Source of the DNA: Candidatus Heritagella intestinalis
Lineage (GTDB): Bacteria > Bacillota > Clostridia > Oscillospirales > Acutalibacteraceae
DNA length: 64,000 nt
Direction of reading: 5' to 3'
NCBI GenBank assembly: GCA_904420555.1
Contig: CAJFVO010000001.1
Coordinates: forward strand, 124,001 to 188,000
Shown here: positions 9,154 through 17,061 of the stretch, in pieces
Numbering within the stretch: the stretch's first letter is position 1
Layout: each line of letters starts with the position of its first letter
Made by a program: the position numbers and the translations under genes
Notes under the pieces: generated by a model
The model's input: only the letters and a program-made list of their open reading frames with translations
What the model was told of the DNA's origin: nothing
Databases searched by the model: none

Positions 9154-9733
9154 GGCGGCGCCTGCTTTCTAAAATCCGGCACATCCCCAAAGCTGCTATC
9201 AAGGCCGCTGCCGACACCAGCCACACCGCCGGGGTAATGTCAAAGGGAGAGGCGCTGCCGTATTGAGCCCGCAGGGCGGCGATATAGGTGGGGATGAGCT
9301 GGATAGAGGCGGTATTCAGCACCACAAACCGAACCATAGCCCGGTTGGGCAGAGGTTCCCCTTGGGCATTTTCCCGGACCAGGGCCTTCATGGCGGCAAT
9401 CCCCAGGGGGGTAGCGGCGTTACCCAAACCCAACAGGTTAGCGGTCAGGTTCAGGCTCACCGCCTCCATGGCTTCTCCCTTGGGAGACACTCCCGGCAAT
9501 AATCGGCGGGTAATGGGGGCCAGCAACCGGCTGAGCAGTGCTGTGACGCCACCCTGTTCCGCAATGCGCAGCAGGCCCGTCCAGGCGCACATCATCCCCG
9601 CCATCGAGAGGGTGAGTTCCACTGCCTGTTGGCTTCCTTCCAGCACCGCCTGAGAGAGGGCCTCCATCCGTCCGGTGGCCAACGCGCAAAAAAAGCTCAA
9701 CAGGATCATTCCCGCCCAAATTTTATTCAGCAT
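9146..9733 (-). CDS. spmA: Spore maturation protein A
   Basis: A 195-residue membrane protein, matching the usual SpmA length when translation starts at the ATG at 9733, which has AGGGGTGAGG just upstream. The frame stays open further upstream, but that extension lacks family-like sequence. It contains the conserved stretch LNLTANLLGLGNAATP and several membrane helices. It is first in the spmA-spmB operon and marks the organism as spore-forming. A sporulation sigma promoter is expected; an octamer CATACAGA at 9832-9839 (minus strand) resembles a sigma-E -10, but no matching -35 was found. Confidence 0.92.
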   Translation of the reverse strand: MLNKIWAGMILLSFFCALATGRMEALSQAVLEGSQQAVELTLSMAGMMCAWTGLLRIAEQGGVTALLSRLLAPITRRLLPGVSPKGEAMEAVSLNLTANLLGLGNAATPLGIAAMKALVRENAQGEPLPNRAMVRFVVLNTASIQLIPTYIAALRAQYGSASPFDITPAVWLVSAAALIAALGMCRILESRRRHG

Positions 9734-9973
9734 ATCCTCACCCCTTTGGGCCGTCTTTATCAGCCTTTGTGCTGACATGATATGCGCCAGAAGGGAGAGA
9801 AATGCCTGCGGCATGGAGATATGGCGTATTTTCTGTATGTTTGCTGCAAATCCGTCTGCGTTAGTGAAGCAAGTTAAGTCTTCCTTTTAAAAATGGCGGC
9901 TTTAAGCCGTTTTTTACGATTAAGCATAAATTATTACAATTTTCTTAACTTTTTATTTTTTATCATTTATATG

Positions 9974-10002
9974 TTGACAAATTTGGAAATTACCGGTATC
10001 CT
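9974..10002 (+). promoter_or_regulatory. Strong vegetative promoter of the AbrB-like gene
   Basis: TTGACA at 9974-9979, a 17-nt spacer, and TATCCT at 9997-10002, 61 nt before the start codon. The gene-free stretch 9734-10063 holds this promoter in very AT-rich DNA, plus a small hairpin with a T6 tail at 9897-9915 (5-bp stem, 3-nt loop). Nothing else was recognised there. Confidence 0.8.
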
Positions 10003-10063
10003 ATATTTAGAGGGATTCGACAAAGTTCTACAAAACGCGGATTCCGGAAAGGAGAAAAAGCAA

Positions 10064-10312
10064 ATGAAATCGACAGGCATTGTACGCTCCATCGATAACA
10101 TGGGCCGGCTGGTGCTGCCCATCGAGCTGCGCAAAACCCTCCATCTGGGGGAGAAAGAAGCGGTTGAAATCTTCACCGAGGGGAATGATATTATCCTGCG
10201 GAAGTTTTCTCCTCGCTGCACCTTCTGCCACTCCACGGAGAACCTGATCCCCTATCGTGGACAGAACGTCTGCAAGGAGTGTGTGCGCAAGCTGGAGTTG
10301 CTTTCGGAATGA
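10064..10312 (+). CDS. AbrB/SpoVT-family transcription regulator with zinc-type cysteines
   Basis: An 82-residue regulator. Residues 1-50 form the AbrB/MazE swapped-hairpin DNA-binding fold, with the hallmark IVRSIDNMGRLVLPIELR. Residues 51-82 carry CTFC and CKEC, a CxxC-x16-CxxC pair that looks like a small zinc ribbon. The ATG at 10064 is chosen because AAAGGAG lies 8-10 nt upstream; the frame is open earlier but encodes low-complexity sequence from the AT-rich promoter region. AbrB-like proteins act as transition-state or sporulation regulators. Here it is divergent from spmA-spmB, but no operator is visible. Confidence 0.88.
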   Translation: MKSTGIVRSIDNMGRLVLPIELRKTLHLGEKEAVEIFTEGNDIILRKFSPRCTFCHSTENLIPYRGQNVCKECVRKLELLSE

Positions 10313-10350
10313 TTCCCGGGAGCGCTCTCCGTAAATCAACAGGAACAAAG

Positions 10351-10386
10351 GACGGCCCGGGCAGTGTTTTGACTGTCCGGGCCGTC
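10351..10386 (+). promoter_or_regulatory. Very stable hairpin between abrB-like and dipeptidase genes
   Basis: Arms 10351-10364 and 10373-10386 pair over 14 bp with one G-U wobble around an 8-nt loop. No T tract follows, so it is not a standard terminator. It ends immediately before the SD region of the dipeptidase gene and could act as a processing site, mRNA stabiliser or weak terminator. Confidence 0.5.
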
Positions 10387-10404
10387 GAAAGGTTGTGAAT
10401 CAAA

Positions 10405-11784
10405 ATGGATACCGTTCTTCATTTTGGAAACCGGATCGACGCCTATGCTGAGGATATGATCCGGGATTTAGCGGCCCTGGTGGCCATTCCGTCTGTGTGC
10501 GGCCCGGCGGAGGGGGAATTCCCCTATGGCAAGGCCAGCGCCCAGGCTTTAGATTTTGTGTTGAATCGGGCAGCGGAAATGGGGCTGTCCGTGTATAACG
10601 CCGACCACTATGCCGGTCATGCGGAATACGGCGAAGGGGACGAAATCGCCGCGGTTTTGGCCCATGTGGACGTGGTACCGGTGGGGCCCGGCTGGGATAC
10701 CGACCCCTTCACCCTGACGCAAAAGGGAGACCTCCTCTACGGTCGTGGGACTGCCGATGACAAGGGCGCTGCAATTGCCGCCCTGTATGCCCTGAAGGCC
10801 CTGAAGGATGCCGGGGTTACCGGAAAACGCCGGCTGCGGGTAATTTTCGGCTCCGGTGAGGAAATTGGGATGGAAGATCTCCCCCACTATTTTGAGAGCC
10901 AGCCCCTCCCCGACGTTGCCTTTACGCCGGATTCCGACTACGGCGTGTGCAACCGGGAAAAAGGCATTCTCCGCGTTCGGGTTCAGGGCGCGCCTTCCCC
11001 CAACATTCTTCGCTTTACCGGCGGCACTGTCGTCAATGCTGTGCCCGATCAAGGGGAAATCCTGCTGCACTGCTCTTTGGAAGAGGCCAAAGCCCTTTCC
11101 GAGAGCTCCCTTCCCGGAGAGTTCTCCTTTTCGGTCACCAGTGAGGGGATTGAAATTCTCTCGAAGGGCAAAGCTGTCCACGCGATGCAGCCTGACGAGG
11201 GATTCAACGCAGTTTCCCACGGAATTGCCCTGCTGGGCAGCGTACTTGCCCCAGAAGATTTAGGTGACTTCCTGACCTTCCTGCACAGCTATGTGGGCTG
11301 TGAAACCAACGGCGCTTCTCTGGGGATTGCCTGCTCTGACGAGCCCTCCGGAGCCCTAACCTGCAATTTGGGCCTGCTGCACATGGATGTATCCGGTGCT
11401 TCCGCAGAATTTGATATTCGTTATCCGGTAACCGCAGAGGGCGAGAAGATTATCGAGGCCTTCCGGGCCTGTGCGGAAAAGGCTGGCTTGCAGTTCACCG
11501 TAACGGAGCACACGCCTCCCCTGTATTTGCCGGCAGACAGCCCCTTCATTCATCTGCTTCAGGGCTCCTATACTGCCGTTACCGGCCAGCCCTGCAATCT
11601 GTATGCCACTGGCGGCGGCACCTATGCCCGCGCGGTATCCGGCAGGGGCGTAGCCTTTGGCCCGATTTTCCCGGATGAGCCGGATCGCGGCCTGCATCAG
11701 GTCAACGAGCACATTGACCGCAACCGCTATTTAGAGCACGCCCGCATCTGCCTGGAGGCTATGTACCGGATGCTGCAAGGGTAA
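10405..11784 (+). CDS. pepV: M20-family dipeptidase, PepV-like
   Basis: A 459-residue zinc metallopeptidase of the PepV type, which removes N-terminal amino acids from dipeptides and some small peptides in the cytoplasm. LAHVDVVP at 85-92 supplies His87 and Asp89, GTADDKG supplies the bridging Asp119, GSGEE (149-153) supplies the catalytic Glu, and TPDSD supplies the next ligand near 176. A lid or dimerisation domain (about 190-380) interrupts the catalytic domain, as in PepV. The C-terminal GGGTYAR motif is also typical. It has no neighbour of related function; the upstream hairpin separates it from the AbrB-like gene. Confidence 0.92.
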   Translation: MDTVLHFGNRIDAYAEDMIRDLAALVAIPSVCGPAEGEFPYGKASAQALDFVLNRAAEMGLSVYNADHYAGHAEYGEGDEIAAVLAHVDVVPVGPGWDTDPFTLTQKGDLLYGRGTADDKGAAIAALYALKALKDAGVTGKRRLRVIFGSGEEIGMEDLPHYFESQPLPDVAFTPDSDYGVCNREKGILRVRVQGAPSPNILRFTGGTVVNAVPDQGEILLHCSLEEAKALSESSLPGEFSFSVTSEGIEILSKGKAVHAMQPDEGFNAVSHGIALLGSVLAPEDLGDFLTFLHSYVGCETNGASLGIACSDEPSGALTCNLGLLHMDVSGASAEFDIRYPVTAEGEKIIEAFRACAEKAGLQFTVTEHTPPLYLPADSPFIHLLQGSYTAVTGQPCNLYATGGGTYARAVSGRGVAFGPIFPDEPDRGLHQVNEHIDRNRYLEHARICLEAMYRMLQG

Positions 11785-11831
11785 CCTCTGATGGGCGAAA
11801 AAACGCAAAGGCGACCATTGTTTTAAAAAGA

Positions 11832-11880
11832 AAAACCGGTTTGGAGCGTTTTCTTCTCTCCAAACCGGTTTTATTTTTTA
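11832..11880. terminator. Bidirectional terminator between dipeptidase and nucleotidyltransferase genes
   Basis: Arms 11832-11846 and 11858-11872 are perfectly complementary over 15 bp. The plus-strand tail is TTATTTTTT, and the minus strand reads into a run complementary to 11824-11834 that is also T-rich. It serves both convergent genes. Confidence 0.9.
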
Positions 11881-12819
11881 AGTTAAGTCACTGAAAAGGT
11901 CTTTCTGATAAACCCCTTTGGAAATCAGCTCCTGGAAAGCCTGGATGACAGTTTCCTTATCCTCCTGATAGGTGACGCCGAACCACTTATCGTGGGTGGG
12001 AAGCACCTGCACAGTTACTCGGCCCTCCTGTAAGAGCTGGTCGATATAGATGGGCAGCAGGAATTCCCCTTTGGAAAGGTCATTCTGGGGATTGCGGAAG
12101 AATTCCTGGAAGCCCTCTTCCAGCAGGTTCACAAAGGCCGGGGTCAGGCCCCACATATTCATGGAAACCGGAGATTCCACATCCACCGGCGTCCGGGAAC
12201 CGTCTTCCCCTTCTACCACGGCGCCTTCCGGCGTTTTGAGAATGTTCCGGGTCTCATGAACCTGGCACAGATAGCCCTTTTCGTCCACTTGGCAAATTCC
12301 CCGGGTTACGCCGCCGTTTTCACTGAGGGTATTTTTCAGGATAAAGCCCGCCATGCACAGGTCGTTGGACTTTTCCGGAGTATACGCTATAAGGAAATCG
12401 TGGAGGCGCACAAAGGCTTCCTTCCCGTAATAGTCATCGGCGTTAATGACGGCAAAGGGCTCCTGCAAAATCTCTTTGCAGGCAAGCACGGCTTGACCGG
12501 TGCCCCAGGGTTTGGTGCGGCCCTCTGGGAACTCGGCCCCTTCCGGCAGATTCCGTAGCTCCTGGAAAGCATAGTCAATCTCTACGCCCAAAGCGGAGCA
12601 GATTTTCTCCATCCGGCTGCCAATGACCTCTCGGAAAGCCTCTTCAATATCCCGGCGGATAATGAAAACCAGCTTATTAAAACCCGCTTCAATGGCATCG
12701 TGGATGGAATAATCCATAATGATCTCCCCGTTAGGGCCTACAGATTCCAGCTGCTTAATACCGCCGCCAAATCGGGAACCGATCCCGGCAGCCATAATCA
12801 CCAGTGTTGTTTTGGTCAT
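11878..12819 (-). CDS. Sugar-phosphate nucleotidyltransferase family protein
   Basis: 313 residues. The N-terminal motif MAAGIGSRFGG with the following GIKQL is the nucleotide-binding signature of the NTP-transferase fold that makes NDP-sugars from sugar 1-phosphates. NADDYYG near 127-133 provides the metal-binding Asp residues. It resembles UTP- or MTP-sugar-phosphate transferases but lacks features that would fix the sugar or nucleotide. It is monocistronic, with AAGGAGA before the ATG and a shared terminator behind it. No polysaccharide gene adjoins it. Confidence 0.8.
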   Translation of the reverse strand: MTKTTLVIMAAGIGSRFGGGIKQLESVGPNGEIIMDYSIHDAIEAGFNKLVFIIRRDIEEAFREVIGSRMEKICSALGVEIDYAFQELRNLPEGAEFPEGRTKPWGTGQAVLACKEILQEPFAVINADDYYGKEAFVRLHDFLIAYTPEKSNDLCMAGFILKNTLSENGGVTRGICQVDEKGYLCQVHETRNILKTPEGAVVEGEDGSRTPVDVESPVSMNMWGLTPAFVNLLEEGFQEFFRNPQNDLSKGEFLLPIYIDQLLQEGRVTVQVLPTHDKWFGVTYQEDKETVIQAFQELISKGVYQKDLFSDLT

Positions 12820-12952
12820 GGAAACGTTCTCCTTCTCTTCTTCGGAGCAGCTCTGATTTCCTTGTAAATTTTTTATGAAAGACGCAGCTCCTTAGATTTT
12901 TTATTATGGTCTTTTCAATGATTATTTTGTGCTGTTATATAAAATTTATGAA

Positions 12953-12988
12953 AAAACACTGCCGGTTTACTGTTATCGACAGTGTTTT
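12953..12988. terminator. Terminator in the gap after the lipoprotein gene
   Basis: Arms 12953-12961 (AAAACACTG) and 12980-12988 (CAGTGTTTT) are perfectly complementary. Read on the minus strand it ends in TTTTTT, so it most likely ends the transcript of the lipoprotein gene, whose stop codon is about 145 nt upstream. The rest of the gap 12820-13133 is AT-rich and shows no gene. Confidence 0.6.
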
Positions 12989-13133
12989 ATCCATTATACC
13001 CTTGTTTCCTGAGAAGGTCAATAGCTAAACCGCTATAGTTTCTGTTTTTTCTATGTTTCCCTTAGGCCAGTTTACGCGGCAGGAAAACTATTTTAGCGCT
13101 TGCAGAGACTATTGGAATGAACCGTAATGGTCA

Positions 13134-13841
13134 TCATTCATCGCTAAAAACAAACGAACTGCTTGTAACGTCGATATTGATCTTTGCGGTACCATTTCCA
13201 CTTGTGTAGTCATAGCTTGTGCTAAGCATATCATATGCAGGCCAACTGCTGGGAACCGAAACAGACGAAGTGGAGATTTTTGCGTTGACAGCAAAATCAT
13301 GGACGCCGCCCATAGACAGGGAACAGGAACTCGTATTTCCCGTGTAATTTAACGTCTTATTATAGTCAGACGGAAGGCTAGCCATGACGGAACTGGCGTT
13401 GCTTGTCACAGTGATATTCGCATTGATTGCTGGCAGGATGAGCGAACTTCCTTCAGAGACACCCGTGATGAGACCATAGCTTTGATCGGGAATGTAGACT
13501 ATAACATTGTCTTCATTATTTGTCTCTGGCTTACTGTCAGTTACCTTGATTTCAAAGGTCGAACCGTTTGTCGTAGTCGTGACAGCATACTCGTTCTTGT
13601 CATATTCGCAGCGATACTGTCCATCGCTGGCGAAACGAACTTCCACAGGGACACCTTCCGCAGTGATCTTCAAACCGTCCACCGTTTCCTCTGGTTGAGC
13701 GGATTCCATTTCCGTCCCGTTTTGGGAAACACTGGACTCTGTTACTGCGCTGGAAGCCGGCTCGCCCGTGCTAACTTCAGATTCCGTTCCCGGTTGACAC
13801 CCTGTAAGGGCTAAAGACACTAGTAATATCAGTCCCAACAA
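13134..13841 (-). CDS. Secreted lipoprotein, possible putative-adhesin (DUF4097-like) fold
   Basis: 235 residues from a TTG start with AGAGGGG nine bases upstream. A hydrophobic segment ends in the lipobox LTGC (Cys15), then a Ser/Thr/Glu-rich linker (about 16-50), then a domain of short alternating strands rich in Thr, Ser, Asn and Val, recalling the beta-helical DUF4097 putative adhesins. The fold is a guess from pattern. The n-region has no Lys or Arg, which is odd: the missing residues (NKKRG) are encoded in another frame directly upstream from a GTG, suggesting a frameshift near 13850. Composition is visibly AT-richer than neighbouring genes. It starts 42 nt after hisE, so it may be the last gene of the his transcript. 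Confidence 0.65.
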   Translation of the reverse strand: MLGLILLVSLALTGCQPGTESEVSTGEPASSAVTESSVSQNGTEMESAQPEETVDGLKITAEGVPVEVRFASDGQYRCEYDKNEYAVTTTTNGSTFEIKVTDSKPETNNEDNVIVYIPDQSYGLITGVSEGSSLILPAINANITVTSNASSVMASLPSDYNKTLNYTGNTSSCSLSMGGVHDFAVNAKISTSSVSVPSSWPAYDMLSTSYDYTSGNGTAKINIDVTSSSFVFSDE

Positions 13842-13883
13842 GCTGGGAATCCCCTCTTTTTATTCACTGTCACTGAAATCAAT

Positions 13884-14210
13884 TCAGGTGTTTTTGTCCA
13901 CCTGGTGGAAGGTCTTCAGGTTACCGGTTTTTTCGCTGCGCTTTTCCAGTTCGGCCTCCACCTCTTCCAGTGAAATGCCCTCGTTGACCATGAGAACCAT
14001 CAAGTGATACAACAGGTCGGAAATTTCCAGCACCGTTTCGCGGTTGTCGCCGTTTTTAGCGGCAATAATCACCTCGCTGCACTCTTCCCCGCACTTTTTC
14101 AGAATCTTATCCAGGCCCTTTTCAAAGAGATAGCAAGTGTAGGAACCTTCCTTCTTCTCTTCTTTCCGGCCAACTACCGTCTGATACAAAGACTGCAATG
14201 CGTCATTCAT
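13884..14210 (-). CDS. hisE: Phosphoribosyl-ATP pyrophosphatase
   Basis: 108 residues. HisE removes pyrophosphate from phosphoribosyl-ATP in step 2 of histidine synthesis. It shows the all-alpha MazG-like pattern with [13 protein letters not shown] (metal-binding Glu residues, about 40-52) and [11 protein letters not shown] (62-72). It is a free-standing protein, because the HisI domain that is often fused to HisE is here attached to HisA instead. It is last of the biosynthetic genes in the main his operon, 24 nt behind hisA::hisI. Confidence 0.95.
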   Translation of the reverse strand: MNDALQSLYQTVVGRKEEKKEGSYTCYLFEKGLDKILKKCGEECSEVIIAAKNGDNRETVLEISDLLYHLMVLMVNEGISLEEVEAELEKRSEKTGNLKTFHQVDKNT

Positions 14211-14234
14211 ATTTGCTCGTTCCTTTCTATGGGA

Positions 14235-15314
14235 TTATTCTTTCCAAATGGTCTTATAAAAACAGCTGTGGGAACCGGTGTGGCAGGCGTTTCCCGTCTG
14301 GATAACCTTGACCAACAGGGTGTCGTCGTCACAATCAGCGGAGATAGACACCACCTTCTGCACATGGCCGGAGGTAGCCCCTTTATTCCAGAGGTTCTGG
14401 CGGCTCCGGCTATAGAACCAGGTGTACCCTGTGGAGAAGGTGCGCTTCAGGGATTCCCGATTCATATAAGCCAGCATCAGCACCTCCCCAGTGGCGGCCT
14501 CCTGAACAATAGCGGGAATCAGGTCGCCTTTGCGGAAATACTGCTCGATAAAGTCATCCATGGCCTCTTCCGGATGCGTATGATTCCCGGAGATCCGGTG
14601 GGCGGCCAGCAGAGCCGCCTTTAAATCCAGGCTTCCCGCATAGAGGGATTTGCCGCAGATGGCTCCATAGAGATTCAGGTCGTGGAGGTCAATAATGTCC
14701 TTCAGGTTGCTGACGCCGCCGCTGGCAATGATATTACAGGAAACCGCGTTATTGATCTTGTCCAGCATATCCAGATTCGGGCCGTTGAGGGTGCCGTCCT
14801 TGGAAATGTCCGTGACAATCAGGTAACGCACGCCGATGTCCTCCATACGCTTGGCCATTTCCAGATAATCCACATCGGAGGTTTCCAGCCAGCCGGCTGC
14901 CGCCACTTTGCCGCCCCGGGCATCGATGCCCACGGCAATGCGTTTGCCGTATTTGGTTACCGCCTCTTTGACAAAGTCCGGATTCTGTAACGCAGCGGAA
15001 CCTAAAATCACCCGGGAAACCCCGCCTTCCAGATATTCCTCCACGGTTTTCATATCCCGGATGCCGCCGCCTATCTCCACGCGAAGGCCGGTATTCCCAA
15101 TCACCCGGAAAATCGTTTCGCGGTTCATGGGCTTCCCGCTTTTTGCGCCGTCTAAATCCACCATGTGGAGCCAGCGGGCCCCTTTTTCCTCAAAGCCCTT
15201 TGCTGTTTCCAATGCGTCTTCCGCCACTTTTTCCGCAGTGGAGAATTCCCCCTGGTGGAGGCGCACACACTGCCCTTCATGCAAATCAATGGCAGGCAAA
15301 ATTACCATATACAT
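14235..15314 (-). CDS. hisA/hisI: Bifunctional HisA isomerase - HisI phosphoribosyl-AMP cyclohydrolase fusion
   Basis: 359 residues combining two his enzymes. Residues 1 to about 238 are a complete HisA (beta/alpha)8 barrel that isomerises ProFAR to PRFAR; the catalytic Asp10 and Asp131 (in IDARGG) and Asp169 (in VTDIS) are present. After a short linker (about 240-255), residues 256-359 are a complete HisI that opens the adenine ring of PR-AMP, with the motifs LMLAYMN (279-285), SRSR (302-305), SADCDDD (325-331), GNACH (341-345) and the final Cys351. HisI catalyses step 3 and HisA step 4, so the fusion joins consecutive reactions. The usual fusion is HisI-HisE, not this. Translation may start at Met1 or at Met3 (15308), which has better SD spacing. 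Confidence 0.93.
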   Translation of the reverse strand: MYMVILPAIDLHEGQCVRLHQGEFSTAEKVAEDALETAKGFEEKGARWLHMVDLDGAKSGKPMNRETIFRVIGNTGLRVEIGGGIRDMKTVEEYLEGGVSRVILGSAALQNPDFVKEAVTKYGKRIAVGIDARGGKVAAAGWLETSDVDYLEMAKRMEDIGVRYLIVTDISKDGTLNGPNLDMLDKINNAVSCNIIASGGVSNLKDIIDLHDLNLYGAICGKSLYAGSLDLKAALLAAHRISGNHTHPEEAMDDFIEQYFRKGDLIPAIVQEAATGEVLMLAYMNRESLKRTFSTGYTWFYSRSRQNLWNKGATSGHVQKVVSISADCDDDTLLVKVIQTGNACHTGSHSCFYKTIWKE

Positions 15315-15363
15315 TCCTTCCTTCTCCCCGCTGGTCGGGGCTTTCTCAAATAAAAATCATCGA

Positions 15364-15945
15364 TTACAGCATCCCCTTTGTGGAGAGGACGCCGCCATTA
15401 TTGGGGGCAACAGCCAGTCGGAGGGCATGAGCTGCCGCTTTAAACAGAGCTTCAATCATATGATGGGAGTTTTTCCCGTATTCTACCCGAAGATGCAGGG
15501 TCATGCCGCTGTTCACCGCAAACGCCCGGAAAAATTCCTCGGCCATGCAGGTGTCGAAATCCCCCACCCGCTCTTCCGGGAACTCTCCCTGGAACACCAG
15601 ATAGGGCCGGCCGCTGATGTCCACCGAAGCAAAGGCCAAGGCCTCGTCCATAGGGATAAAGAAGCTGCCAAACCGGCAGATGCCGCCCTTATCCCCCAAG
15701 GCCTGTCCAAAGGCCTTCCCCAGCACAATGCCGGTGTCCTCGATGGTGTGGTGGCAATCCACATACAAGTCCCCTTCCGCGTGAAGGGAAAGGCCAAAGC
15801 CCCCGTGAACTGCTAAAGCTGTGAGCATATGGTCGAAAAATCCAATTCCCGTCTCCACCTTCACCGGGCCTCCGTCCAGGGAGACAAAAGCGGTGATGTC
15901 CGTTTCTTTGGAGGTGCGGGTTACCTGGGCAGTGCGCTGACTCAT
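15364..15945 (-). CDS. hisB: Imidazoleglycerol-phosphate dehydratase
   Basis: 193 residues; a monofunctional HisB without the phosphatase domain. It dehydrates imidazole glycerol phosphate to imidazole acetol phosphate using manganese. The two metal-binding motifs FFDHMLTALAVHG and CHHTIEDTG are in the N-terminal half, and the mirrored EEFFRAFA and NSHHMIEALFKA are in the C-terminal half. The ATG at 15945 is preferred, with AAAGGAG 8 nt upstream; an in-frame GTG at 15954 overlaps that SD. It follows hisC by 5 nt. Confidence 0.95.
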   Translation of the reverse strand: MSQRTAQVTRTSKETDITAFVSLDGGPVKVETGIGFFDHMLTALAVHGGFGLSLHAEGDLYVDCHHTIEDTGIVLGKAFGQALGDKGGICRFGSFFIPMDEALAFASVDISGRPYLVFQGEFPEERVGDFDTCMAEEFFRAFAVNSGMTLHLRVEYGKNSHHMIEALFKAAAHALRLAVAPNNGGVLSTKGML

Positions 15946-15950
15946 AGCCT

Positions 15951-17015
15951 TCACTCCTTTCCTGCGTCCCGGAGGAACCGGGCCAATGCTTCCAATACGG
16001 CGGCGTTTTCCTGTAGGGTTCCCGCCGTAATCCGCAGATAGCCGGGGAATTTCCGCACAGCGATACTCTGCCCCAACAGATAGGCATGGGCTCCTTCCGC
16101 TTTCTCCATGCGCAGAAAGGCAAAGTTGGTGCAGCTCTCATAGACATGGAGAGCCTGTGGGAATTCTCTTTCCAGTTCTTTCAGGCCGGACAGCAGCTCC
16201 TCCCGGGAGCGGAGAATTTCCTCCAAAGCCGCTTGGGACGCTTCTTTGCGCCCCAGCAGGGCCGCCCCAGCCGCCTGGGAGAAGGAGTTCACATTATAGG
16301 GGGATTTCACCGCTTTCAAGGCGTTGGTCAAAGGCAGGGAAGCCACTGCAAAGCCCAGCCGCAAAGCCGCGCCGCCAAAGGCCTTGGAACAGGTCCGCAG
16401 AATCATCAGGTTGTCGTAGTCCTGAAATTCCGGCAGCAGGCTCTGAGCCCAGAAGTCCATATAGGCCTCATCCAGCACCACCAGGGCTTCCACCGAGGAA
16501 ATCAGGCGGCGCACCTCCTCCCGGCCAAGGCCCAGAGAGGTGGGGTTGCAGGGATTGGAGAAAATCAGCAGCTTAATGTCCTGCTCCCGGCACACCCGAA
16601 TGACTTCGTCTACATCAATCTGCAAATTCTCCGGCTTTTGCAGCGTCACCGGGACGCCCTCCGACAGGCTCCCGTAGAACCGGTACATGGAGAATTCCGG
16701 TTCCAGGGTCAGGAAACGGTCTCCCTTCTCCAAGAAGGAATTACAGATAATCGAAATCAACTCATCGGAGCCATTGCCGGCGGTGACGTTCTCCACCGGC
16801 ACCTGGTAGTAGTCCGCAAAGGCCTGGCACAGCTGCGTGGCCAAAGGGTCCGGATACCGGTTCAGAGCCAGGTGGGAAGCAATGCGGGCATACTCCTGCT
16901 GCAGGTCTTCCGGCAGGCTGAAAAAGGACTCATTGGCGTCCAGCCGGATGGCATATTCTCCGGAAATGGGGTCGTAGGGCTTTAAATTACGAATTTTATC
17001 GTTCAGTTGATACAT
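15951..17015 (-). CDS. hisC: Histidinol-phosphate aminotransferase
   Basis: 354 residues; a class I/II PLP aminotransferase that converts imidazole acetol phosphate plus glutamate to histidinol phosphate. RLDANES (24-30) marks the substrate side, AGNGSDELI (79-87) is the PLP phosphate cup, NPCNPT (154-159) the conserved Asn loop, and Lys211 in CSKAFGGAALRLG is the Schiff-base lysine. It lies 46 nt behind hisD. Confidence 0.94.
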   Translation of the reverse strand: MYQLNDKIRNLKPYDPISGEYAIRLDANESFFSLPEDLQQEYARIASHLALNRYPDPLATQLCQAFADYYQVPVENVTAGNGSDELISIICNSFLEKGDRFLTLEPEFSMYRFYGSLSEGVPVTLQKPENLQIDVDEVIRVCREQDIKLLIFSNPCNPTSLGLGREEVRRLISSVEALVVLDEAYMDFWAQSLLPEFQDYDNLMILRTCSKAFGGAALRLGFAVASLPLTNALKAVKSPYNVNSFSQAAGAALLGRKEASQAALEEILRSREELLSGLKELEREFPQALHVYESCTNFAFLRMEKAEGAHAYLLGQSIAVRKFPGYLRITAGTLQENAAVLEALARFLRDAGKE

Positions 17016-17061
17016 AGGCGGCTCCCTTCTGCCGGGTAGGCCGGCATTTTTTCTTGATGGC

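Noticed and set aside
9832..9839. Sigma-E promoter before spmA
   Set aside because: CATACAGA resembles the -10, but no -35 fits at the proper distance, so it was not listed as a promoter.
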